From contig JAGBSH010000013.1 in assembly GCA_017631885.1 (NCBI GenBank), positions 1 through 61,764 of the forward strand: a stretch of 61,764 nucleotides of DNA, read 5' to 3'. The position numbers were made by a program, and so were the translations under genes. How positions within the stretch are numbered: position 1 is the stretch's first letter; each line of letters opens with the position of its first letter. Source of the DNA: Fibrobacteraceae bacterium. GTDB taxonomy: Bacteria > Fibrobacterota > Fibrobacteria > Fibrobacterales > Fibrobacteraceae. The notes beneath the pieces are model-generated. The model was not told where the DNA came from. It saw only the letters and a list, made by a program, of their open reading frames with translations, and did not search any database. This document shows, piece after piece, positions 41,517 to 50,420 of the stretch.

Positions 41517-43949
41517 TTATTTCTTTCTATCTTCCCAGATAGAATCGTTGAAAAGTTGGCCTTCGGAAACACCGTATTTTTCTTCGGCATTAATTTGCCC
41601 GATGGCTTCTTGTAAAGGCAAGGTTCCGTTTAACGCAGAAGCGTAAATTTCGATTTTTCGGCGAACCATTTCTGGAGAGTCATCAAGCATTTCTAAACGG
41701 AAATGAGTAATGCCTGTATTTTTTAATTTTGGAAGTAATCTTAAGGCAGAACGTGGTGTGCCTAAATAAAGAGTGTTACGGCATTCAGAATCGGATTGTA
41801 AGAAATGTTTTTTCCCTTTGTGATCAAGAATTTCCACTTTGTGTTTTGTACAGAATTTATCGCATTCAGGGAAACGTTTTGCTTTTGCGCCAAAAGCGGC
41901 AAAAGCACAATATTCAGAATGGAATGCAGGCAAATATTGGTGTAAAGCTATTTCAACTTTATTTGGTGCAATATTTTGTAAAAGGTCAAAAAGTTCGTTC
42001 GCATTTAAATCTAAAGAAGGGTGAAATGTTTGTAACCCTAAAGAAAGTAAATAATCTGCGGCAATAGAATTCGATAAATTTAAACTGTAATCGCCAACAA
42101 GATAAAGAGGCGTTTCACGTAAAAGAGAAAGAGCTCCGGTGTTTCGGACTAAAACTTTTTCTGGAGCAAGTTTTGCAATTTTTCTCAAATAATGATTTTC
42201 ACCTGGTTTATGGACTCGAAGTGTTGCAATACCTGCTTCAAAACCGAGAAGGTGAATTTTTTCAAGCGGTTTTTCGTAATCTACACCCCAATCAAAATCC
42301 ATATAAACGGTTTTAAGCGGAAGACCTTTTAATAAATTAATTTGTTCTGGATTTCTGACTAAAACAGAAAGTTCTGAAATTGTATTTGTGCTTGCTTTTG
42401 AATAATCTTTCTTTAAGAAATCAATGCCAGCTTCTTTTGAAATTTTAATAAGCGGAAGTTTTTGGGCTCGGAGTTTGTCAAGTTCTAAAACGGCTTGTTG
42501 GCGTAATTTTCTTAAAACTTTTTGAGATAGGTATAAATTGCTTTCACAAGAAATTTCTGAGTTTTGAACAAAATAAGCAGTGCCAGAAAGTGCTGAAATT
42601 TCTTTTAAAATAAAGGGCTCTGGGTGAGCATTTTGTTGTAAGGCTTTTTCGGGAATTTCTCCTTTAACAGTTACTGAATGGTTGTCATTGTCTGTAAATG
42701 TTAATGAAATTGGAGTATTTTCTTTTGCTAGAAACTGAATGTTGATTGGAATTATCCGGGTGGCGTCGCGAATAGAAAAAGTGTTTTTTAATTCTTTTTC
42801 CATTGTAGGCGAATCATTGCGGAAAACCGAAAAGCCTGTTTTTATTTTATCAAGACGGAAATCGTTTTTAAAAATGAGCTTTAGGTAATTTTTTTCTGTT
42901 TCTATTGCGTAAAGCCTACCACCAATTCCGATTGGTTCAAAGAAAATGCCATCGCCTAAAGAAGGTTTGATTTGGGTTTTGATAAAGATGGCGTTTTTAG
43001 AAACTTTTTCAACTAAACCTAAAAATTCACCATGATGATTTGAAAAAGAGCCTTCAACAAGTTCTGTATGGTTTACGCCTTTCAAAAATCCGGGAGAAAG
43101 TCCGCGAGAAAAGAGTGTTTCTAAAGCAGATTGCATAAAAGGCGTTGTGTCTTTTTTGTCAATAACTGTGCGGTAAGCTTTTGAAACGGCGGCAACGTAT
43201 TCTGGTGTTTTTAAACGGCCTTCTACTTTGTAAGAAGCAATGCCGATTTTTTCTAATTCACTTAAAAGAGAAAGTGCCGAAAGGTCGCGAGGGCTAAAGA
43301 GATAAGGCGTTTTTGATAAAGGCTTTTCTTTGCCATCTATGAACATTTTATAGGGGAGTCTGCAACTTTGCGCGCATTGTCCGCGGTTTCCCGAGCGACC
43401 GCCAAAATTTTCACTTGTTAAACATTGGCCAGAATACGAAACACATAAAGCACCATGAATAAAAACTTCAAGTTCTAAATCAGTGGCTTTTGCAATGTCT
43501 TGAATTTGTCGTAAAGAAAGTTCTCTTGCAAGAACAACGCGATTAAAACCAAGAGGCTTTAAAAAGTTGGCTGCTTCGGCACTTGCAATAGTTTGTTGGG
43601 TCGAAGCGTGAATTTCTTGTTCCGGAGCGATAGCACGAATTAAACGAGCTAGCCCCAAATCTTGGATAATAAAAGCATCCGGGCGTAATGAAATAAGTTT
43701 TGATAAGTAACTGGGAAGCGTTTGCAATTCTTTTTCAAAAACAAGAATGTTCATAGCGATGTAAGTTTTTACACCGTGAATTCTTGCAAATGAAATCATT
43801 TCTTCGACTTCGTCAAAAGAAAAATCTTCTGTCCTGCCACGAGCGTTCCAACCAGGAGCCCCTAAGTAAACAGCATCTGCTCCATTTGCAATAGCTGAAA
43901 GGAGCATGTCTCTTGTACCGACAGGAAGCAGAAGTTCTGGCTTTTTCAT
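41517..43949 (-). CDS. U32-family peptidase / RlhA-like rRNA hydroxylation protein
   Basis: 810 aa. The N-terminal U32 domain is clear: PELLLPVGTRDMLLSAIANG, GADAVYLGAPGWNARG, FIHGALCVSYSGQCLTSENF, then GNRGQCAQSCRLPY with the Cys set thought to bind an Fe-S cluster. A DUF3656-type central region and a long C-terminal extension follow. Long U32 proteins of this type (E. coli RlhA/YdcP) act in 23S rRNA C2501 hydroxylation; a peptidase activity is doubtful. It follows metG by 8 bp, so the pair is probably an operon with translation-related roles. Confidence 0.85.
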   Translation of the reverse strand: MKKPELLLPVGTRDMLLSAIANGADAVYLGAPGWNARGRTEDFSFDEVEEMISFARIHGVKTYIAMNILVFEKELQTLPSYLSKLISLRPDAFIIQDLGLARLIRAIAPEQEIHASTQQTIASAEAANFLKPLGFNRVVLARELSLRQIQDIAKATDLELEVFIHGALCVSYSGQCLTSENFGGRSGNRGQCAQSCRLPYKMFIDGKEKPLSKTPYLFSPRDLSALSLLSELEKIGIASYKVEGRLKTPEYVAAVSKAYRTVIDKKDTTPFMQSALETLFSRGLSPGFLKGVNHTELVEGSFSNHHGEFLGLVEKVSKNAIFIKTQIKPSLGDGIFFEPIGIGGRLYAIETEKNYLKLIFKNDFRLDKIKTGFSVFRNDSPTMEKELKNTFSIRDATRIIPINIQFLAKENTPISLTFTDNDNHSVTVKGEIPEKALQQNAHPEPFILKEISALSGTAYFVQNSEISCESNLYLSQKVLRKLRQQAVLELDKLRAQKLPLIKISKEAGIDFLKKDYSKASTNTISELSVLVRNPEQINLLKGLPLKTVYMDFDWGVDYEKPLEKIHLLGFEAGIATLRVHKPGENHYLRKIAKLAPEKVLVRNTGALSLLRETPLYLVGDYSLNLSNSIAADYLLSLGLQTFHPSLDLNANELFDLLQNIAPNKVEIALHQYLPAFHSEYCAFAAFGAKAKRFPECDKFCTKHKVEILDHKGKKHFLQSDSECRNTLYLGTPRSALRLLPKLKNTGITHFRLEMLDDSPEMVRRKIEIYASALNGTLPLQEAIGQINAEEKYGVSEGQLFNDSIWEDRKK

Positions 43950-43957
43950 TTTAAGAA

Positions 43958-46012
43958 TTAATGAATGCCTGCTCCGTCAGGGATAGCACAAGTTACAGAA
44001 TTGCCGTTTACTTCTAAAGCAGATTCGCCTACATAAACAACGGAATTTTTAGCGAACAATTCAATTTTTTCAAAATCTTTGCGTTTAAGTTCTCTTGTTT
44101 CTTCGCTAGGAGTAATTCCTTTGAAAGAGGCTCTGTCACCAGGTTTTGCACCTTCTGGTGGAGCAACTAAAACGCATTTTTCTTCGGTTAAATCGCCAGC
44201 TAAAAGCATCCCGTAGCTAACAATACCACGCAAAGGAGCTGGTTTTAAATTAGCGAAAAGAATAATCAATTTGTCTTGCAATTCTTCAGCAGAATAGCTT
44301 GCTTTTAAGCCAGAACAAATGGTGCGAAGTTCTGTTTCTCCGGCATCTACTTTTAAAACATAAAGAGAATCAGCATCTGGATGATTTTCTACAGAAACGA
44401 TTTTAGCAACGCGTAAATCCATTGCGCTTGGTACATCTTCTTTTGTCAAAGGCTTATTTTGTTTAGGCTTTTGAACTTCAACAGGTTTCTTTTCCATTTC
44501 AATTCTTGGGAAAAGAGGCTTGCCTTCACCAAAAGATTCTCCGCCAACTAAAACGCCCCAACGCAAATCTTTTTCATCTGTGAAAGTAGAGCCAATCATA
44601 GCAAGGCCTTCAATGGCTTTAGTCGGAATAACTGGCCACAAGAAACAGAGAGAAAGTCGAACAGCTTCTGCTGAAATATAAAGAACAGTAGCAAGTTCGT
44701 CTTTTGCATTTGGATCTTTGGCAAGTTTCCATGGAGCTTTGATTTCAAGGTAACGATTGATGGCTCTTACAAGAGACATGATTTCTTCAATCACTTGAGA
44801 AAGCTTTACTTGTGGAATCCAAGCAAGAACATTTTCGCGAACGCGATTTGCTGTTTCAATAAGTTCGTTTTCTGCATCTCCTAAAGCAGTTGGCTTTGGA
44901 AGTTTACCTTCGAAGTTTGTTAAAACAAGGCGATGAACGCGGTTTAAAACGTTTCCTAAATCATTTGCCAAGTCGCTGTTTATACGGCGGACAAAAGCAT
45001 CGTGACTAAAGCTACCATCTTGACCCACAACCATTTCACGGGCAAGGAAATAGCGGAAAGCATCAACGCCATATTTTTCCATGTATTCCATTGGGTTTAC
45101 AACATTACCCGTTGTTTTACTCATTTTGTCATTGTTGACAAGCCACCAGCCATGAGCAAGAATATGCTGAGGCAGCGGTATGTCTAAAGCCATAAGCATT
45201 GTGGGCCAATAAACACTATGTGTTGTTAAAATGTCTTTTCCAATTAAGTGATAAGTCGCTGGCCAAATTTTGGAACCATCTGGATAAGTTTTATTTCTAA
45301 CAGCGCTCACATAATTGATTAACGCGTCAAACCAAACATAAGTCACATAATCTTCGTCAAAAGGAAGAGGAATCCCCCAAGAAAGCCGGGCTTTTGGACG
45401 GCTTATGCAAAGGTCATTTAATGGTTGGCGTAAAAAACCAAGAATTTCATTTTTTCTAAAATCAGGAACGATCCAATCAGGATTTTCTTGAATGTAATCA
45501 ATGAGCTGTTGTTGGTATTTGCTCATTTTGAAGAAGTAGTTTTTTTCTTTAAGCCATTCAACAGGGCGGTGGCTTATAGGGTCACATTTGTTTTCGTCTA
45601 ATTCATCTTCAGAAAAGAAACGTTCTTCACCAACAGAATACCAACCTTCATATTCTTTGGAATAAATTTCACCTTTATCAAAAAGTTTCTGCAAACATTC
45701 ACGAACAAAATTTTTGTGGTCTTCATCTGTAGTTCTGATGAAATAATCGTATTGAATGTCCATTTTTTCCCACAAGTTACGGAATCGCAAATTGTATTCG
45801 TCAACATGTTCTTGTGGAGAAACGCCTCTTGCTGCCGCAGCACGCTGGACTTTTTGGCCGTGTTCGTCGGTGCCTGTTAAAAAGAATGTTTGGCAACCGA
45901 TAATTTTATGAAAGCGAGTTAGAACATCGGCTAAAACAGTTGTGTAGGAATGCCCAATGTGTGGGGCATCATTAACATAATAAATTGGGGTAGTTACATA
46001 AAAATTTTTCAT
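43958..46012 (-). CDS. metG: Methionyl-tRNA synthetase
   Basis: Class I synthetase, 684 aa. The HIGH motif is in TPIYYVNDAPHIGHSYT, and KMSKTTGN is the KMSKS loop. The connective peptide (WYSVGEERFFSEDELDENKC) has only one Cys, so it appears to lack the zinc knuckle, as in the Bacillus/Thermus type. The C-terminal 110 residues are a tRNA-binding OB domain (DLRVAKIVSVENHPDADSLY). Upstream partner of the U32 gene. Confidence 0.96.
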   Translation of the reverse strand: MKNFYVTTPIYYVNDAPHIGHSYTTVLADVLTRFHKIIGCQTFFLTGTDEHGQKVQRAAAARGVSPQEHVDEYNLRFRNLWEKMDIQYDYFIRTTDEDHKNFVRECLQKLFDKGEIYSKEYEGWYSVGEERFFSEDELDENKCDPISHRPVEWLKEKNYFFKMSKYQQQLIDYIQENPDWIVPDFRKNEILGFLRQPLNDLCISRPKARLSWGIPLPFDEDYVTYVWFDALINYVSAVRNKTYPDGSKIWPATYHLIGKDILTTHSVYWPTMLMALDIPLPQHILAHGWWLVNNDKMSKTTGNVVNPMEYMEKYGVDAFRYFLAREMVVGQDGSFSHDAFVRRINSDLANDLGNVLNRVHRLVLTNFEGKLPKPTALGDAENELIETANRVRENVLAWIPQVKLSQVIEEIMSLVRAINRYLEIKAPWKLAKDPNAKDELATVLYISAEAVRLSLCFLWPVIPTKAIEGLAMIGSTFTDEKDLRWGVLVGGESFGEGKPLFPRIEMEKKPVEVQKPKQNKPLTKEDVPSAMDLRVAKIVSVENHPDADSLYVLKVDAGETELRTICSGLKASYSAEELQDKLIILFANLKPAPLRGIVSYGMLLAGDLTEEKCVLVAPPEGAKPGDRASFKGITPSEETRELKRKDFEKIELFAKNSVVYVGESALEVNGNSVTCAIPDGAGIH

Positions 46013-46081
46013 GCGAGCAAAAATAAAAATTTATAGAAAACTTGTAATCTGAAAATGAATTAGAATTAGATAAATAGCTAC

Positions 46082-46113
46082 TAAAAAAAGCCAACTTTAG
46101 ACAAGTCGGCTTA
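46082..46113 (-). terminator. Intrinsic terminator of the minus-strand operon ending in obg
   Basis: A 10-bp stem with one G-U pair (46088-46097 with 46103-46112) runs on the minus strand into seven T. Confidence 0.8.
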
Positions 46114-46152
46114 AAAGTTTTATTGATTTTTTTTAGAAAATAAAGAGTTGTT

Positions 46153-47154
46153 TTACTTTTTACTAGCCCAACCAGAAGATTTTTTTTGTTTTGGAATAAC
46201 CAATTTATCTAAAGCAAGTTTTAGAGTTTCACAACCTTCACCTGTGATAGCAGAAGTAACGATAGGGTTTTCTCCATTTTCTTTAAAAGTTTTTAAAGCC
46301 TCTTCGTTGCCAAGGTCTGCTTTGTTAAGGGCGATAACGTAAGGCTTTTCGGCAAGTTTTGGGTGGAATTCTTTTAATTCTTGTTTTAAAATAAGGAATT
46401 TTTGATAAGCATCTTCTTCGAAACTATCAATTACAAAAAGCAAAGAATGGGTGCGTTCAATGTGTTTTAAAAATTGATGTCCAAGCCCACGGCCTTCGCT
46501 TGCGCCTTCAATTAAGCCAGGAATATCGGCTAGAACAAAGCTTTTATTGTGAACGCTTACAATGCCAAGAACCGGTTCTAAAGTGGTAAAAGGGTAGTCA
46601 CCAATAGCCGGGCGTCCGCTAGAAATTTTATTGACCAAAGAAGATTTGCCCGCGTTTGGAAACCCGACAAGCCCTACATCAGCCATGAGTTTTAATTCTA
46701 AAAATAATTCGCGTTTTTCGCCAGGTTGACCAGGAATTGTTTTACGAGGGGCTTGCAAAGTAGGGGTAGCAAAATGACAATTACCAAGACCGCCTTTACC
46801 ACCACGAGCAGCAACCCAACGCTGGCCCGGTTCTGTCAAATCGGCTAAAATGTGTCCTTGAGAATCTTTAACTAAAGTACCGCAAGGAACAGAAATAATA
46901 AGGTCTTTGCCACTAGCGCCTGTACAACGGTTTGTGCCTCCGGGTTGACCATTTGGAGCTCTGTAAATTTTTGTGTGCCCCATATCAAGGAGCGTTGTGT
47001 ACTGTTCATTGACTTCTAAAATGACACTTGCCCCTTTACCGCCATCACCACCATCAGGGCCACCTAATGGAACGTATTTTTCACGGCGAAAACTGCAAAG
47101 GCCATCTCCACCTTTTCCGGAGCGGACTTCTATAACTTTTTCATCTAGAAACAT
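46153..47154 (-). CDS. obg: GTPase Obg (CgtA)
   Basis: 333 aa. Glycine-rich N-terminal Obg fold (VRSGKGGDGLCSFRREKYVP, GGPDGGDGGKGASVIL) and a GTPase domain with G1 GFPNAGKSSL, switch II DIPGLIEGASEG and G4 NKAD. It acts in 50S assembly and stress signalling. The protein ends soon after the GTPase domain, so the optional C-terminal OCT domain is absent. A GGAG site precedes the ATG; argC is 24 bp upstream on the same strand. Confidence 0.96.
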   Translation of the reverse strand: MFLDEKVIEVRSGKGGDGLCSFRREKYVPLGGPDGGDGGKGASVILEVNEQYTTLLDMGHTKIYRAPNGQPGGTNRCTGASGKDLIISVPCGTLVKDSQGHILADLTEPGQRWVAARGGKGGLGNCHFATPTLQAPRKTIPGQPGEKRELFLELKLMADVGLVGFPNAGKSSLVNKISSGRPAIGDYPFTTLEPVLGIVSVHNKSFVLADIPGLIEGASEGRGLGHQFLKHIERTHSLLFVIDSFEEDAYQKFLILKQELKEFHPKLAEKPYVIALNKADLGNEEALKTFKENGENPIVTSAITGEGCETLKLALDKLVIPKQKKSSGWASKK

Positions 47155-47178
47155 AAAAACTCCGAACTTTCAATTTGC

Positions 47179-48144
47179 TTAAAGGCCTGTGTCTTCAGCA
47201 AGTCCTAAAGCAATATTCATATTTTGTACTGCAGCTCCACTTGCGCCTTTTCCAAGGTTATCAATGATAGTTGTCACTTGGAAAGATTCTTCGTTACCAA
47301 ATACATAAACTTTAGCTTCGTTTGTGTCATTACAAAGTGTAGCATCAAGACGGCCAGACGGTAAATCTGGAGTTTCTGCATAAGGCATTACTTTTACAAA
47401 ACGAGAATTTTCATAATGAGTAGCGAGAATTTCTTGAATGTCTTTTGGTGAAACTTTTTTAGTAAACATTTCAGGAAATAAAGCTACAGAAACAGCCATG
47501 CCTTTATAAAAAGGTCCAAGAACCGGGTTAAATAAAGGGGCTTTTTCTAAGTCGGCATAAAGTTTCATTTCGGGCAAGTGCTTATGTTTTAAAGCTAAAG
47601 CATAAGGAGAAGGAGCAAATAAACTAAGAGAAGCTCCTGGAGTTGAAACTTGAGCGCCTTCGGCTTCGTATTCGGCAATGAGCTTTTTCCCACCACCAGA
47701 ATAACCAGTGATGCTATAGCAAGCAAGGCGAGACGAAGAAGGTAAAATGCCAACTTGTCTTAAAGGAGATACGCCAAGGAGAAACCCGGTGGCGTGACAA
47801 CCAGGGTTTGCAATTCTTGTGCTTGTTTTAAGTTTTTCGCGAAGGACATTAGATAATTCAGGAAGCCCGTAAGCAAATTCAGGATTTGTCCTGTGCGCTG
47901 TAGAAGCATCAATTATCTTGGTAGAAGTGTTAGAACAAAGACTTACACTTTCTTTTGCAGCAACATCTGGCAAACAAAGAAAAGTAATATCTGAAGCGTT
48001 TATGAGTTTAGCTCTTTCGCTAGGCTCTTTACGTTTTTCTGGATCTATAACAAGGATTTCAATATCATTACGCTTAGCGAGGCGTTCATGAATTTGAAGT
48101 CCTGTTGTACCTTCTTGTCCATCAACGAAAACTTTATAAGTCAT
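47179..48144 (-). CDS. argC: N-acetyl-gamma-glutamyl-phosphate reductase (type 2)
   Basis: NADPH-dependent step in arginine synthesis. At 321 aa it is the short, type-2 form: VFVDGQEGTTGLQIHERL at the nucleotide-binding N-terminus and catalytic Cys in RIANPGCHATGFLL. The C-terminal IDNLGKGASGAAVQNMNIAL is diagnostic of ArgC. An AAAGGG site precedes the ATG. No other arg gene is nearby. Confidence 0.94.
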   Translation of the reverse strand: MTYKVFVDGQEGTTGLQIHERLAKRNDIEILVIDPEKRKEPSERAKLINASDITFLCLPDVAAKESVSLCSNTSTKIIDASTAHRTNPEFAYGLPELSNVLREKLKTSTRIANPGCHATGFLLGVSPLRQVGILPSSSRLACYSITGYSGGGKKLIAEYEAEGAQVSTPGASLSLFAPSPYALALKHKHLPEMKLYADLEKAPLFNPVLGPFYKGMAVSVALFPEMFTKKVSPKDIQEILATHYENSRFVKVMPYAETPDLPSGRLDATLCNDTNEAKVYVFGNEESFQVTTIIDNLGKGASGAAVQNMNIALGLAEDTGL

Positions 48145-48164
48145 TTTTTCCCTTTAAGCCAAAA

Positions 48165-48656
48165 TTATTGACCGCAGCATTTCTTGTATTTTTTACCAGA
48201 ACCGCATGGGCAAGGATCGTTACGACCAACATCAGGAGTGGTTTTCTTTACGGTTTCTTGCTTTATACCACGACCATCGTAAAAGAACCAAGCGCCATTG
48301 ACTTTATGGAATTCACCTAATTCATGATGGTTTCTAGTGACGTTTCCTTGTTTAAAGCGAGCAATGAATTCAACCCAACCGATATTTTTTTCTTCTTCGG
48401 TTTTTGTCTGGCGAATTTCAATGCCGAGCCATTCAGATTCACGGCTCCATGCTTCAACGCTAGGTTCATCAAAATCAGTGCGTTGTGTAGCTTCAAGAGA
48501 ATCTTTCAACCAACGGATTTCGTGTTTAGCGTAAGCTGTGTAACGGGAACGCATCAATTCTTCAGGGGAAGCAGCTAAGCGCGCGCCTTTGATGATGCCT
48601 TCACAACATTCAGCGTATGATTTTCCTGAACCACAGGGACAAAGTTCTTCGGACAT
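48165..48656 (-). CDS. ychJ: YchJ-family SEC-C motif protein
   Basis: 163 aa. SEC-C zinc motifs at both ends: [16 protein letters not shown] near residue 5 and [16 protein letters not shown] at the C-terminus, with the YchJ core between ([31 protein letters not shown]). The function is unknown. AAGGAAC lies before the ATG. Part of the minus-strand gene row around argC. Confidence 0.9.
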   Translation of the reverse strand: MSEELCPCGSGKSYAECCEGIIKGARLAASPEELMRSRYTAYAKHEIRWLKDSLEATQRTDFDEPSVEAWSRESEWLGIEIRQTKTEEEKNIGWVEFIARFKQGNVTRNHHELGEFHKVNGAWFFYDGRGIKQETVKKTTPDVGRNDPCPCGSGKKYKKCCGQ

Positions 48657-48676
48657 AAGAGTTCCTTTTTTTCAAG

Positions 48677-49297
48677 TTAAAGTGTCTTTTTTAATAACCA
48701 GAATTCTTCTTTACCTTCACGGCCTGGCAAGCTATTTTTGACAGGAATACGTTCTACAATTTCAAAAATGCCATCAAGTCTTGCCATCAATTCGCCCGCA
48801 GAAGTCGCATGCGGTGGACCTTGCATTGTACTTGCATTTGAAAGTGGGTAAAGCAAGAGAATTAAAAGAGCGTCATCTTTCATCATTTTGTAGCAAACTT
48901 CAAAGAATTCGTCCCTACGACCCGGATGAATAGCTGTAAAAGTTCCATAATCATAAATGATGTCGAAAGTTTCGCCACCTTTCTTTGGGTCTTTTGGTGA
49001 AAGTGAAAAAAGATCTAAATCTAAAGAACGGAAATTCTTATTTGATCTAGAAATTTTATCCAAAGCATCAACAGATGTTGGGCAAAAATCAACAGCAAGA
49101 ACATTATGTCCTTTATTAGCCCAGGCTTCTGCATCTAATCCAACACCAGCACCAGGAATGAGAACATTCCCTGTTTTAGGGCAAGAAGGGTGTTCAAAAA
49201 ATTCCAAAAGAGCAGGAGTCGGTTTCCCTGAATTCCAATAGTCTTTTTTGTTGTTATAAAGGGATTCCCAAAAATCAGGTAAGTTCTGTGTCAGCAT
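48677..49297 (-). CDS. Thiopurine-methyltransferase-like SAM methyltransferase
   Basis: 206 aa, TPMT-like class I fold. DFWESLYNNKKDYWNSGKPT is the family opening, VLIPGAGVGLDAEAWANKG the SAM-binding loop, VDFCP the acidic end of strand 2, and FDIIYDYGTFTAIHPGRR motif IV. Such enzymes methylate thiol, selenium or tellurium compounds; the substrate here is unknown. It overlaps the end of rlmN by 23 bp, so the two are coupled. Confidence 0.88.
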   Translation of the reverse strand: MLTQNLPDFWESLYNNKKDYWNSGKPTPALLEFFEHPSCPKTGNVLIPGAGVGLDAEAWANKGHNVLAVDFCPTSVDALDKISRSNKNFRSLDLDLFSLSPKDPKKGGETFDIIYDYGTFTAIHPGRRDEFFEVCYKMMKDDALLILLLYPLSNASTMQGPPHATSAGELMARLDGIFEIVERIPVKNSLPGREGKEEFWLLKKTL

Positions 49298-50369
49298 TGG
49301 TTTTTCCTTGTTGTGTGTTATAGGCGAGTTGTCCGCAAGCAGCTAAAATGTCTCTACCACGAGGGTTACGTATAGTTATTTGGACTTCGGCTTTGCGAAC
49401 GATTTCTAAAAAATGGTCGATTTCTTCTAAAGAAGGAGCTTCTAATGTTGGGTCATCTCCATCATTTAAAACAATCGCATTGACTTTGCAACGTCGTGGT
49501 GCACAAATGCGAATCAATTCCTTAGCCGCTTCTTCGGAACAAGTAATGCCCTTCATTAAAACAAATTCAAAAGTAACGTAATTACCAGTACGTTTAGTAT
49601 ATTCATCGGTCGCTTCTAATAATTTGGCTATATTCCAAACTTTATTCACAGGCATTACAGCAGAACGCCGCTCGTCATTTGTGCTATTCAAAGAAACTGC
49701 TAAACAACAAGGTGTATTTCTGTCAACAAGCTCTTTGATTTTTGGAACTACACCAGACGTGCTGATTGTCATTCGTTTGCGCCCAAGATTAAATAATTTT
49801 TGATGGTGGAGTGTGCAACATACCCGGTGAACTTGTTCTAAGTTATTAAGCGGTTCACCCATTCCCATAAAAATAATATTGGTCACTTTCGCTAACGAAC
49901 CATCAGAATGTTTTGTGCCTGTTTCTTCTAAATACCAATTGACTCGAATAATTTCTTCTAAAATTTCGCCAGCTTCTAGGTTTCTGATAAAGCCCATTTT
50001 GGCGGTTCTACAAAAAGCACAATTTTGTGCACAACCAATTTGAGTAGAAACGCAAACAGAAAATCGATCGTTGGTTGGAATAAGAACCGTTTCAATATGG
50101 TGACCATCATGAGTTTGGTAAAGCCATTTAACGGTACCATCTACCGAAATAAGTCTTTTAGCTTCTTCTAAAGAAGTTATGCGAAAATTTGCAGAAAGTT
50201 TTTCTCGCAAAGCCGCGGGAATCGTTTCCATTTCATTAAACGATTTGACTTGACCGCAAAAAAGACGATTACGAATCTGGTCAGCACGGAAAGGCTTTTC
50301 GCCAACTTCCTTCAACCAGTTCTTGAGTTCTTCTTCTGTTAAGGTTTTGATGTCGCTAATCTTTTCCAC
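49275..50369 (-). CDS. rlmN: Dual-specificity 23S rRNA/tRNA adenine C2-methyltransferase RlmN
   Basis: Radical-SAM enzyme methylating A2503 of 23S rRNA and A37 of some tRNAs. 364 aa from a GTG start. The Fe-S triad is in CAQNCAFC; N-terminal helical domain about 1-80; FMGMGEPLNN is the SAM-binding GEP motif; a Cys near the C-terminus (ILAACGQLAY) fits the methyl-carrying Cys. TATCTT lies 10 nt before the start codon, a short-leader arrangement. Confidence 0.95.
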   Translation of the reverse strand: MEKISDIKTLTEEELKNWLKEVGEKPFRADQIRNRLFCGQVKSFNEMETIPAALREKLSANFRITSLEEAKRLISVDGTVKWLYQTHDGHHIETVLIPTNDRFSVCVSTQIGCAQNCAFCRTAKMGFIRNLEAGEILEEIIRVNWYLEETGTKHSDGSLAKVTNIIFMGMGEPLNNLEQVHRVCCTLHHQKLFNLGRKRMTISTSGVVPKIKELVDRNTPCCLAVSLNSTNDERRSAVMPVNKVWNIAKLLEATDEYTKRTGNYVTFEFVLMKGITCSEEAAKELIRICAPRRCKVNAIVLNDGDDPTLEAPSLEEIDHFLEIVRKAEVQITIRNPRGRDILAACGQLAYNTQQGKTNADTELT

Positions 50370-50420
50370 AGCACTCGCAAAGATAGAAAAATTTCAAAAA
50401 TTTTAAATTGAAAAAAATTC